DNA of 6,685 bases, taken from NCBI GenBank assembly GCA_028293685.1, contig JAQGOI010000229.1, positions 1 to 6,685 of the forward strand, given 5' to 3'. The position numbers and the translations under genes are program-made. Position 1 is the stretch's first letter. Each line of letters opens with the position of its first letter. Origin of the DNA: Lysobacteraceae bacterium. GTDB lineage: Bacteria; Pseudomonadota; Gammaproteobacteria; Xanthomonadales; Xanthomonadaceae. The notes below the pieces were generated by a model that saw only the letters and a list, made by a program, of their open reading frames with translations, ran no database searches and was not told the DNA's origin. This document shows positions 1-5,907 of this stretch, piece after piece.

Positions 1-752
1 ACGCATTCGCAGCCGCGGTCCGCGCCCCGGCCGCCGGTGAGCTCCATCACGCGCTCGATGCCGCCGCCTTCGGTGTCGTCGATCGCCACCGCGCCCACCT
101 TCTCCGCCAGCGCCAGCCGGTCCTTGAGCGTGTCCACCACCATGACCGTTGCCGCGCCCTTGAGGATGGCCGAGTACGCCGCCAGCAGACCGACCGGTCC
201 GGCGCCGTAGACGACGACGCTTTCGCCCGGCATGACGCCGGCCAGTTCGGTGGCGTGGTAGCCGGTCGGAAAGAAGTCCGACAGCATCACGTAGTCGTTC
301 TCCTTTTCCTGCGCGTCTTCTGGCAGCACGAGGCAGTTGAAGTCGCCGTACGGCACGCGCAGGAATTCCGCCTGGCCGCCTTCGAACGGGCCCATTTCCG
401 CGTAGCCATAGGCTGCGCCGGTCTTGCCGGGATTCGCGCGCAGGCAGGCGGCGGTGTAGCCGCGTTCGCAGTTCTCGCAGCAGCCGCACGCGATGTTGAA
501 GGGCAGGCAGACGCGGTCGCCGACCTTGACACGTTCGACGCATTTTCCGATCTCGATTACTTCGCCGAGGTTTTCGTGGCCGAAGATCTTGCCGTTCTCG
601 ACGCTGGTGCGGCCTTCGTACATGTGCAGGTCGGACCCGCAGATGTTGGTGGTCGTGATGCGGACGATGACGTCGGATTGTTTTTCAAGTTTCGGATCGG
701 GACGGTCGACGACGCTGACATCGCGCGGCCCGTTGTAGACGAGTGCTCGCAT
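1..752 (-). CDS. Zinc-dependent formaldehyde dehydrogenase-like enzyme (glutathione-independent type), 3'-truncated by window edge
   Basis: A cytosolic medium-chain dehydrogenase expected to oxidise formaldehyde or a related aldehyde/alcohol with NAD+. Only the first 250 codons are visible; family members run to about 380-400 residues, so the cofactor and dimer regions continue past the left edge. Seen: catalytic-zinc ligands C38, H59-E60 (FGHEN) and D159; structural-zinc cysteines C89, C92, C95 and C103 with the C-x2-C-x2-C-x7-C spacing; and the Rossmann loop GAGPVG at 183-188. The aspartate ligand and the insert before it match Pseudomonas putida formaldehyde dehydrogenase better than ordinary alcohol dehydrogenases. 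The start is fixed by the SD-like GGGAG (minus strand, 764-760), 7 nt upstream. The SD lies in a small GGGA/TCCC dyad (754-764) that could partly mask it. The gene is divergent from the hydrolase/kinase operon. Substrate is inferred from family; the enzyme could act on another alcohol or aldehyde. Confidence 0.92.
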   Translation of the reverse strand, partial: MRALVYNGPRDVSVVDRPDPKLEKQSDVIVRITTTNICGSDLHMYEGRTSVENGKIFGHENLGEVIEIGKCVERVKVGDRVCLPFNIACGCCENCERGYTAACLRANPGKTGAAYGYAEMGPFEGGQAEFLRVPYGDFNCLVLPEDAQEKENDYVMLSDFFPTGYHATELAGVMPGESVVVYGAGPVGLLAAYSAILKGAATVMVVDTLKDRLALAEKVGAVAIDDTEGGGIERVMELTGGRGADRGCEC

Positions 753-885
753 GGGGAAACTCCCGCGCCGATAATGCGCTGCAGTGCGCGAACCACGCGG
801 CTGCGGGCGCATGCGCAGCGGCGGGCGGGGGCGGTTGCTGAAGAGCAGGGGCCCGCACGCCCGTCCATGGCGAGCGCCGTACGAC

Positions 886-918
886 CTTAGCCGCGCCCAT
901 GTGCAGCGCATGGCTAAG
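886..918. promoter_or_regulatory. Inverted repeat, candidate operator
   Basis: Perfect 7-bp arms CTTAGCC (886-892) and GGCTAAG (912-918) are separated by 19 bp. The dyad sits near the middle of the divergent intergenic region, 134 bp from the dehydrogenase start and 146 bp from the hydrolase start. Inner CATG sequences (898-901, 909-912) add partial symmetry. A binding site for a regulator is possible; it is not near enough to a gene end to be a terminator. No known consensus recognised. Confidence 0.35.
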
Positions 919-1022
919 CGGCTGTGGGTCGTCGGACGCCGACGGAATCACGATCGAACCGTAGCGCCCGCCCCGAGCGCCGGGGGCTGCCGGGCAATCC
1001 CCTCAGCATCACATCCGGCCAC

Positions 1023-1028
1023 CATAAT
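1023..1028 (+). promoter_or_regulatory. Possible -10 element for the hydrolase-kinase operon
   Basis: CATAAT matches five of six bases of the sigma-70 -10 consensus and lies 35 bp upstream of the hydrolase start codon, which would give a leader of roughly 28 nt containing the SD. No convincing -35 hexamer is seen at the expected spacing, so this could be chance or a promoter of another sigma class. Confidence 0.25.
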
Positions 1029-1063
1029 GCGACCCCCGGCCCGGGGAAGGAGAGAGGAAGTCC

Positions 1064-1882
1064 ATGACCGCAATCGGCCGCCATCACGTCACGGTGAACG
1101 GCATCGGGCCGAACGTCATGGTCTTCGCCCATGGGTTCGGTTGCGACCAGAACATGTGGCGGTTCGTCGCGCCGGCGTACGCCTCCCGCTACCGGACGGT
1201 GTGTTACGACCTGGTCGGCAGCGGGATGTCGGACCTGTCGGCCTACGACAAGCAGCGACACGGCGCACTGCAGGGCCACGCCGACGACGTGATCGACGTG
1301 ATCCGTGCGACAGCGGACCGCCCCGTGGTCTTCGTCGGACATTCGGTGAGCGCGATGATCGGGCTGCTGGCGGGCATCCAGGCGCCGGAGCTGTTCCGGG
1401 CGCACGTGATGCTGGGGCCGTCTCCGTGCTACATCAACGATGGCGACTATGTCGGCGGCTTTTCACGTGCGGATATCGACTCGCTGCTGCAGACCCTGGA
1501 GGGGAACTACCTGGGTTGGTCGAGCACCATGGCACCCGCGATCATGGGCGCGCCCGACCAGCCGGAACTCGGTGCCGAACTGACCAACAGTTTCTGTCGC
1601 ACCGATCCGGACATCGCCGCTCACTTCGCGCGTGTCACCTTCCTGTCGGACAACCGCGACGACCTGCCGAAGCTCGCGGCGCCTACGCTGATCCTCCAAT
1701 CCAGCGACGACCTGATCGCGCCATGCGCGGTCGGCGACTATCTCGCACGCACGCTGCCCAATGCCTCGCTGCGGGTGATCGACAACGTCGGCCATTGCCC
1801 GCACATGAGCGCACCGGGTCCGAGCATGGAAGCGATCGATGAATTCCTCGCGCGGCTCGATCCGGCCAGTGTCGCGGCCTGA
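1064..1882 (+). CDS. rsbQ: RsbQ-like alpha/beta hydrolase, partner of a PAS sensor kinase
   Basis: A soluble 272-residue alpha/beta hydrolase of the RsbQ/D14/KAI2 family. In Bacillus, RsbQ acts with the PAS domain of RsbP, probably by processing or presenting a small hydrophobic molecule; plant D14 and KAI2 sense strigolactone and karrikin-type ligands. Seen: oxyanion-hole region HGFGCDQNMW (23-32), nucleophile elbow GHSVS with S94, acid D216 in SSDDLIAP, and catalytic H244 in VGHCPHMS. RsbQ hallmarks include VGSGMSDLSAYD (51-62), GPSPCYIND (118-126) and FCRTDPDIA (177-185). There is no signal peptide. Length matches RsbQ (about 269). The start has a purine-rich SD (GAGG at 1054-1057 within a longer run). 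The last 44 bp overlap the next gene, so the two are almost certainly co-transcribed and translationally coupled. The natural ligand is unknown. Confidence 0.93.
   Translation: MTAIGRHHVTVNGIGPNVMVFAHGFGCDQNMWRFVAPAYASRYRTVCYDLVGSGMSDLSAYDKQRHGALQGHADDVIDVIRATADRPVVFVGHSVSAMIGLLAGIQAPELFRAHVMLGPSPCYINDGDYVGGFSRADIDSLLQTLEGNYLGWSSTMAPAIMGAPDQPELGAELTNSFCRTDPDIAAHFARVTFLSDNRDDLPKLAAPTLILQSSDDLIAPCAVGDYLARTLPNASLRVIDNVGHCPHMSAPGPSMEAIDEFLARLDPASVAA
1828..1832 (+). promoter_or_regulatory. Internal ribosome binding site for the kinase
   Basis: GGAAG inside the hydrolase coding region lies 6 nt before the ATG at 1839. This supports the overlapping start for the kinase rather than the later in-frame GTG at 1869, which would also still overlap the hydrolase stop. 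Confidence 0.6.
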
Positions 1883-3419
1883 CCTGCGCCCGCTCCCGGG
1901 CTGGGATGACCTTTACGACCGGGCCGCGTGCGGCCTGCTGCTGACCGAGAGCGACGGCACGCTCCGGCTCGCCAACCGGACGTTCTGCAATTGGATCGGC
2001 GTGGAGCGCGAGGCGCTGGTGGGTCAGCGGCGATTCCAGGACCTGCTGTCCATGGGCGGGCGCATCTTCCACCAGACGCATTGGGCGCCGCTGCTGCAGA
2101 TCCAGGGTTCGGTGGCCGAGGTCAAGCTCGACCTCCTGCATGCCGATGGTCGCCAGATACCAATGGTGATGAACGCGGTGAGCCGCGAGCACGACGGCGT
2201 GGTCTTCCATGAGATCGCGTTGTTCGTGGCCGAAGACCGGCACGCGTACGAGCGCGAACTGTTGCGCGCCCGCCGCCGCGCCGAAGAACTGCTGGCCGAG
2301 CAATCCCGAACCCGGGACGCGTTGGCATTGGCGGAGGTCAGGCTGCGGGTAGCGATGGAATCGGCGGCGTTGCATGTCTGGGAAGTGGATCCGGACACGC
2401 AGGCACGGCGATACGATCCCGGCACCGCATTGCTGCTGGGGATGGATACGCCGCAGGCGGTGGTGTTCGACCAGATCCTCGCTGCGGTCGAACCGGCGGA
2501 TCGCGAAGTCGCCCGTTTGGCCTTCTCGCAGTTGCTCGAAGAACGAACCGACCTGTTCCAGGCGACATACCGTCTCAACGGCGTCGATGGCGTGCAGCGC
2601 ACCGTTCGGGCGACGGCCCGATCAATGCGGTCTGCGGACGGTGGCAAGCGGCAGGTCGTCGGTTTGCTGCAGGACATCACCGAGCTGAGTCGCCAGCGCG
2701 CCGCCGCCGAGGATCGAGCGGAGTTCGCCGAACAGATGGTCGGCATCGTGAGCCACGATCTTCGCAACCCGTTGTCGACGATCCGCGTCGGCGCGCAGGT
2801 CCTGCAGATGAGTGGCGTCCAGGCGCATCAGCTGCCAGTGCTGGCCAGCATCGATCGCGCCATCGCGCGCTCGCAGCGGCTGATCAGCGACCTGCTGGAT
2901 TTCACGATGGCGCGGATCGGGCGTGGGCTGTCGATCAACGTCGCGCCCCTCGACCTGCATGATGTCGTGGCGCAGCATCTCGCCGAGCTCGACCTGGCCC
3001 ATCCCGACCGCGCGCTGCGGCATCTGCGCGTTGGAGACGGCCGGTGCATCGCCGACGAGGACAGGGTCGTGCAGCTGGTCGACAACCTGGTCTCCAACGC
3101 AATCGCCTATGGCGACCCGGCTGCGCCGGTGACGGTCACCACCAGCGTCAAGGCCGGCCTGTGTTCAATCGAAGTCCACAACATGGGCCCAGCCATACCC
3201 GAAGACATACGTCATGCCCTGTTCCGGCCGATGGTGCGCGGCACCGACATGGACGCCGGCAATCGCAGCGTCGGTTTGGGGTTGTACATCGTCGCGGAGA
3301 TTGCGCGGACACATGGCGGCGATGTACGGGTGGATTCCTCCGATGCGCTCGGCACGACGTTTACGGCCACGTTTGCGTCGCGCCCTGCGCCTCGGCGAGC
3401 CGAGGGCCGCGAGGCTTGA
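1839..3419 (+). CDS. Cytosolic PAS-PAS sensor histidine kinase coupled to the RsbQ-like hydrolase
   Basis: A 526-residue soluble sensor kinase with no membrane segment. Visible order: PAS 1 (about 20-130; FQDLLSMGGRIFHQTHW at 66-82 is typical of PAS domains paired with RsbQ-like hydrolases); charged helical linker (132-168, rich in R, E and A); PAS 2 (about 169-285, ending in LLQDITE); HisKA with H-box SHDLRNPL and phospho-acceptor H306; then the ATPase domain with N-box VDNLVSNAIAYGD (N416, N420), G1-like HNMGPAIP (447-454), F-box LFRPM (461-465), G2 GLGLY (479-483) and G3 GTTFT (505-509). There is no receiver or phosphatase domain, so an unlinked response regulator is expected. By analogy with RsbQ-RsbP, PAS 1 should receive the hydrolase-derived signal; this is inference. 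In G1, N448 stands where aspartate is usual, a variant I recall from other PAS kinases. The 44-bp overlap with the hydrolase implies matched expression. Confidence 0.95.
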   Translation: MNSSRGSIRPVSRPDLRPLPGWDDLYDRAACGLLLTESDGTLRLANRTFCNWIGVEREALVGQRRFQDLLSMGGRIFHQTHWAPLLQIQGSVAEVKLDLLHADGRQIPMVMNAVSREHDGVVFHEIALFVAEDRHAYERELLRARRRAEELLAEQSRTRDALALAEVRLRVAMESAALHVWEVDPDTQARRYDPGTALLLGMDTPQAVVFDQILAAVEPADREVARLAFSQLLEERTDLFQATYRLNGVDGVQRTVRATARSMRSADGGKRQVVGLLQDITELSRQRAAAEDRAEFAEQMVGIVSHDLRNPLSTIRVGAQVLQMSGVQAHQLPVLASIDRAIARSQRLISDLLDFTMARIGRGLSINVAPLDLHDVVAQHLAELDLAHPDRALRHLRVGDGRCIADEDRVVQLVDNLVSNAIAYGDPAAPVTVTTSVKAGLCSIEVHNMGPAIPEDIRHALFRPMVRGTDMDAGNRSVGLGLYIVAEIARTHGGDVRVDSSDALGTTFTATFASRPAPRRAEGREA

Positions 3420-3426
3420 CTGTTTT
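3389..3426 (+). terminator. Weak candidate terminator overlapping the kinase stop codon
   Basis: GCCTCG (3389-3394) can pair with CGAGGC (3410-3415), followed by a T-rich stretch TTGACTGTTTT. A competing hairpin CCTCGG-CGAG-CCGAGG (3390-3405) uses the same bases. Neither has a classic uninterrupted T tract, so this is only a possibility. Confidence 0.25.
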
Positions 3427-3484
3427 CCGACCCCACGCCCCGGATTCCCCGCGTTCTTAGTGAATTGAAATGTCCTCGCGCGGA

Positions 3485-3670
3485 CTAGCGCTTGTGCTCG
3501 CTCGTGCGCATGCGGTCGGAGATTGCGTCGATCATCTGCTCGGCCTTGCCGGCGTGTTCCTCGGCATTGCCCTCGACTTCCAGCGAACGATCGCCGGTGG
3601 CCTGCCCGACATGTTCCTTGATCGCGCCCTTGGCCTCGTGTTTCATGCCGTCGAGCCGGTTGTTGTCCAT
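3485..3670 (-). CDS. CsbD-family small stress protein
   Basis: A 61-residue, highly charged, soluble protein of the CsbD family (E. coli YjbJ is a member). Seen: the typical N-terminal helix MDNNRLDGMKHEAKGAIKEH, then VGQATGDRSLEVEGNAEEHA with the G-x-A-x-G-D/N pattern, and a lysine- and arginine-containing end. Family members are about 55-75 residues and abundant in stress or stationary phase; molecular function is not established. The start is decided by a strong SD GGAGG (minus strand, 3680-3676), 5 nt upstream; the frame stays open much further upstream, but that extension has no support. The gene is convergent with the kinase (65 bp between stops) and divergent from the next gene. CsbD was named for sigma-B control in Bacillus; no sigma-B promoter is expected or seen here. 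Confidence 0.9.
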   Translation of the reverse strand: MDNNRLDGMKHEAKGAIKEHVGQATGDRSLEVEGNAEEHAGKAEQMIDAISDRMRTSEHKR

Positions 3671-3685
3671 GGTGTCCTCCAGGTG

Positions 3686-3718
3686 CCGCGAAAGTGCGGT
3701 CTGCATCGACCTTCGCGG
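3686..3718. promoter_or_regulatory. Inverted repeat upstream of the csbD-like gene
   Basis: Perfect 7-bp arms CCGCGAA (3686-3692) and TTCGCGG (3712-3718) lie 19 bp apart, immediately before the csbD-like SD. The dyad could be an operator or a leader hairpin in that gene's mRNA. No known regulator consensus recognised. Confidence 0.35.
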
Positions 3719-3836
3719 AAACAACGTTCGGAGCACGTGAGCATCGGCGGTCAAGCGCGACGGCGCATCCGTCTCTGCATCGCCAACGGGTGTTTTCGCG
3801 CCACCTAGACGGTTGCCGCTGAATGCTGCCCCGGCT

Positions 3837-3853
3837 GACCGTCGCTGACGGTC
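3837..3853 (+). promoter_or_regulatory. Leader hairpin just before the SD of the 160-residue hypothetical gene
   Basis: GACCGTC-GCT-GACGGTC forms a perfect 7-bp, GC-rich stem with a 3-nt loop. It ends 4 nt before the SD-like AGGA (3858-3861) and 14 nt before the ATG at 3868. As RNA it would be stable and could affect translation or mRNA decay; as DNA it could be a short operator. Confidence 0.4.
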
Positions 3854-3867
3854 GAACAGGACAGCAC

Positions 3868-4350
3868 ATGAACAACACAGTGGAAGGATTACTCCAGCAG
3901 CTCGCCAACAAGGGAAATGAACCGGTGTCGCCACAGGCACAGGAGCAGTTCCACCAGATTGCGCAGTCGACTCCGCCGGAGGTTCTGAGTCAGGGCCTGA
4001 CGGAGGCATTCAACTCGGAGCAGACGCCGCCGTTTGCCCAGATGGTCGGCCATCTGTTCGGTCGCGCGGACAATCAGCAAAAGTCCGGGATCATCAGCGC
4101 GTTGCTGGGGAGCCTGGGAGCGGGCGCCCATCCGGCACTGGCACAGGCTGGCATCAACGCCTCTCCGGACCAGGCGACACAACTGTCCACCGCCCAGGTG
4201 CAGCAGATCGCAACCCAGGCGCAACAGGCCAATCCCGGCGTCGTGGCCCAGATGAGCAACTTCTATGCCCAGCATCCCGTGCTGGTGAAATCCCTGGGCG
4301 CCGCCGCAATGGCGATCGTGCTGGGACGAATGCGGACACCGGGGCGCTAG
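3868..4350 (+). CDS. Conserved-looking hypothetical protein, Gln-rich with hydrophobic C-terminus
   Basis: I cannot assign a family. The 160-residue product starts MNNTVEGLLQQLANKG, is rich in Q and A, and has a middle stretch GIISALLGSLGAGAHPALAQ (74-93) with alternating helix and glycine. A helix follows with repeated TAQVQQIATQAQQ (108-120), then NFYAQHPVLVKSLG (131-144) and a hydrophobic segment about 137-155 that may touch or enter the membrane. There is no signal peptide. The ATG at 3868 is preferred over an earlier in-frame start at 3823 because AGGA (3858-3861) lies 6 nt upstream and the earlier N-terminal stretch looks untranslated. Coding-like codon use supports a real gene. It shares a 197-bp divergent upstream region with the csbD-like gene, so a stress or envelope role is possible but unproven. 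Confidence 0.75.
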   Translation: MNNTVEGLLQQLANKGNEPVSPQAQEQFHQIAQSTPPEVLSQGLTEAFNSEQTPPFAQMVGHLFGRADNQQKSGIISALLGSLGAGAHPALAQAGINASPDQATQLSTAQVQQIATQAQQANPGVVAQMSNFYAQHPVLVKSLGAAAMAIVLGRMRTPGR

Positions 4351-4447
4351 CCGCGCAAGCGGTCGGCGAGAGCCCGTAGCGGCAAAGGGTCAGGGAACCT
4401 GGTCATTTCAAACGTCGATGATCCTTGACCCATTCCCCAAGTCCGTA

Positions 4448-4474
4448 CTCCGAAAGGCTAAGGGCTTTTCGGGG
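4448..4474. repeat. Imperfect hairpin, not a classic terminator
   Basis: CCGAAA (4450-4455) pairs with TTTCGG (4467-4472), continued inward by G-T, G-C and C-G pairs and outward by a T-G and a C-G pair, giving about 12 pairs with a 3-nt loop. Neither strand has a T tract after it, so intrinsic termination is unlikely. A REP-like element or an mRNA-stabilising structure are possible. Confidence 0.4.
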
Positions 4475-4587
4475 GCTGGAACGCGGGGGGGGGAATCGCA
4501 GCCACTCCTGCACCACCTCCCAAGCCCGCTGCGAAGTGTTGGGCGACACCGGGCGCTTCCACAACCGCCATGATGCAGCGTCGGCTG

Positions 4588-4631
4588 GACTGCCCGCACC
4601 GATGTCCGCCGCTTCAACTCGACTGTCCGCA
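4588..4631. repeat. Short direct repeats upstream of the AI-2E gene
   Basis: GACTGCCCGCA (4588-4598) and GACTGTCCGCA (4621-4631) match at 10 of 11 positions and start 33 bp apart. A third TGTCCGC is at 4603-4609. The last copy ends 35 bp before the AI-2E start codon. Same-face spacing could suit a regulator, but chance is possible in GC-rich DNA. Confidence 0.3.
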
Positions 4632-4666
4632 GAAACGGATGGAGCCTCACACACGACCGAGTGACC

Positions 4667-5887
4667 ATGACCCACGTGACTCGCGAAAGAACACCCGCCG
4701 ACCGCCGCCGGCGAACCATGCGCATCGAAATTTCGCCGAAGTCCATGGTGATCGCGGTGCTGGTCGGCGCGGCAAGCTGGATGCTGATCCGGCTGGTGCC
4801 CGCAGTCATGGTCCTGCTGGTCGCGCTGATGATCGTTGGCACCTTGAATCCGGCCGTGCGCTGGCTCCAGGCCCGCGCGATCGGACGCGGTGCCTCGATC
4901 GCGATCGTTTTCGGCGTGCTGTTGCTGCTGGGCATTGCCCTGGCGACGCTGACCCTTCCGGCGCTGTTCGCGCAGGTCTCGAGCCTGATCGAACAGGAAC
5001 CCGCGCTCAGGGCGAACCTGGTCAATTTCCTGGGCCGGTATCGGCTGACCGAATTTCTCGCCGTGGCCGTGCGCGACCTTCACTACGAAGCCCTGGTCAA
5101 GGGTGCGGCATTGGACGTGCTGTCGGCGTCGGCGCGCCTGATCGAGATCGTGGCGTATGGCGCGGGTGCATTCTTCCTTGCGATGTACATGATGATCGAC
5201 GGCGACCGCCTGCGTGGCGCGCTGTTCCTGGCGACGCCGCGGCCTCACCACATCAGACTCTCGCGCGTCCTGCTCAACCTGGAAACGATCGTCGGTGGCT
5301 ACATCCGCGGACAGCTGATCACGTGCCTGTTGATGGGCTTTTTCATGTTCGTCCTGCTGACCCTTTGCGGTGTGCCGAATGCGGTGGCGCTGGCTGCATT
5401 CGGCGGCATGGCCGATGTGCTGCCCTTCGTCGGGATCTTCCTGACCATGGTGCCGGCGCTGCTGGCGTCGCTGTCGCAGGGAGTGCTGGTGACCGTGATC
5501 GTCCTGGTGCTGATGCTCTGCTATGAGGAATTCGAAAGCCGGGTGCTGGTGCCGGTCGTGTACGGGCGGGCGCTGCGCCTGCCATCGTCGGTGGTGCTGT
5601 TCGCCCTGATTGCCGGCGGCACCCTTGCCGGGATCGCCGGCGCGCTGCTCGCGTTGCCGGTGGCGGCCACGATCCTGATGCTGATCGACGAACTGGGCAT
5701 GGACATGCCGGGCGAAGACGTCCAGCGCGAAGACATGGAGATCCAGCAGCAGGACGAACGCAGCGAGGCGGAATACCTGCGCAGGACCAAGGGCATGCCG
5801 GCCGAACAGGCCGCGGCGGTGGCCGTCGAAATCTCGCATGCCCAGAGAAAAGAGCGCGACGAAGCCCAGCCCGGGCCGCCTGAGTAG
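4667..5887 (+). CDS. AI-2E/PerM-family multi-pass inner-membrane transporter
   Basis: A polytopic inner-membrane protein of the AI-2E transporter (PerM, TqsA, YdiK) family. Members include an E. coli autoinducer-2 exporter and Na+/H+ antiporter-like proteins, so substrate cannot be read from sequence. Positions from the ATG at 4667 (406 residues): basic N-terminus, hydrophobic segments about 26-44, 46-60, 76-102, 154-176, 213-235, 238-260, 262-286 and 306-340. The loop 103-153 fits the family's soluble insert. Family features include GGYIRGQLI (210-218), LPFVGIFLTMVPALL (252-266) and E287-E288 before a conserved RVLVPVVYGRAL stretch. The C-terminal 65 residues are charged and Q/E-rich and end in PGPPE; similar tails are usual in this subgroup, so the gene looks intact. 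The start is uncertain: GTG 4661, ATG 4667 and ATG 4718 all lack a good SD. It may have its own promoter in the preceding gap. Confidence 0.92.
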   Translation: MTHVTRERTPADRRRRTMRIEISPKSMVIAVLVGAASWMLIRLVPAVMVLLVALMIVGTLNPAVRWLQARAIGRGASIAIVFGVLLLLGIALATLTLPALFAQVSSLIEQEPALRANLVNFLGRYRLTEFLAVAVRDLHYEALVKGAALDVLSASARLIEIVAYGAGAFFLAMYMMIDGDRLRGALFLATPRPHHIRLSRVLLNLETIVGGYIRGQLITCLLMGFFMFVLLTLCGVPNAVALAAFGGMADVLPFVGIFLTMVPALLASLSQGVLVTVIVLVLMLCYEEFESRVLVPVVYGRALRLPSSVVLFALIAGGTLAGIAGALLALPVAATILMLIDELGMDMPGEDVQREDMEIQQQDERSEAEYLRRTKGMPAEQAAAVAVEISHAQRKERDEAQPGPPE

Positions 5888-5907
5888 CCGAAAGCGAGTG
5901 CTGCATC

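Larger units (their letters stand above)
753..1063. other. Divergent intergenic region (dehydrogenase / hydrolase-kinase operon)
   Basis: A 311-bp noncoding gap that must hold promoters for both flanking genes. It is very GC-rich. It contains a 10-bp palindrome GCGCATGCGC (807-816), a 7-bp dyad CTTAGCC/GGCTAAG (886-918), a short hairpin CGTCGG-ACG-CCGACG (930-944), and an 8-nt sequence ATAATGCG occurring near each gene (772-779 and 1024-1031 approximately). Open frames crossing it lack SD sequences and familiar protein sequence and look like high-GC artefacts. Confidence 0.6.
4351..4666. other. Noncoding region with inverted repeats and a G9 run
   Basis: A 316-bp gap before the AI-2E gene. 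In order: a 4-bp hairpin CCGC-GCAA-GCGG directly after the hypothetical gene's stop (4351-4362, no T tract); GGGTCA (4387-4392) and TGACCC (4426-4431) as inverted arms; a 27-nt imperfect hairpin (4448-4474); nine consecutive G (4485-4493); and three TGYCCGC copies (4591-4630). Frames stay open on both strands, but none has an SD or a familiar protein. No -10/-35 pair stands out. It may be a decayed mobile or repeat element; this is inference. Confidence 0.5.

Noticed and set aside
255..890. Plus-strand 211-codon frame opposite the dehydrogenase
   Set aside because: It is antisense to a gene with intact zinc and NAD motifs and shows no domain of its own.
784..1842. Plus-strand open frame of 352 codons across the intergenic region and hydrolase
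   Set aside because: It is in a different frame from a clearly recognised hydrolase, is extremely arginine-rich and has no SD.
3823..3867. Earlier start for the 160-residue hypothetical gene
   Set aside because: It would place the GACCGTC hairpin and the AGGA SD inside coding sequence; the ATG at 3868 is better supported.
3485..4009. Extended 174-codon version of the csbD-like gene
   Set aside because: CsbD similarity begins only at the ATG at 3670, which has a strong GGAGG SD; the extension would also cross the neighbouring gene.
4403..4660. Possible gene remnant on the minus strand ending in GEWVKDHRRLK
   Set aside because: The peptide looks protein-like in places, but I recognise no family, the G9 run disrupts confidence in the frame, and there is no start or SD.
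4425..4664. Plus-strand 79-codon frame from a TTG ending at the AI-2E start
   Set aside because: No SD, no familiar protein and an unusual start; proximity to the next gene alone is not enough.
4403..5839. Long minus-strand open frame of 478 codons, rich in H, Q and R
   Set aside because: It is antisense to the whole AI-2E gene, has low-complexity composition with no recognisable domain and no SD; high GC keeps such antisense frames open.
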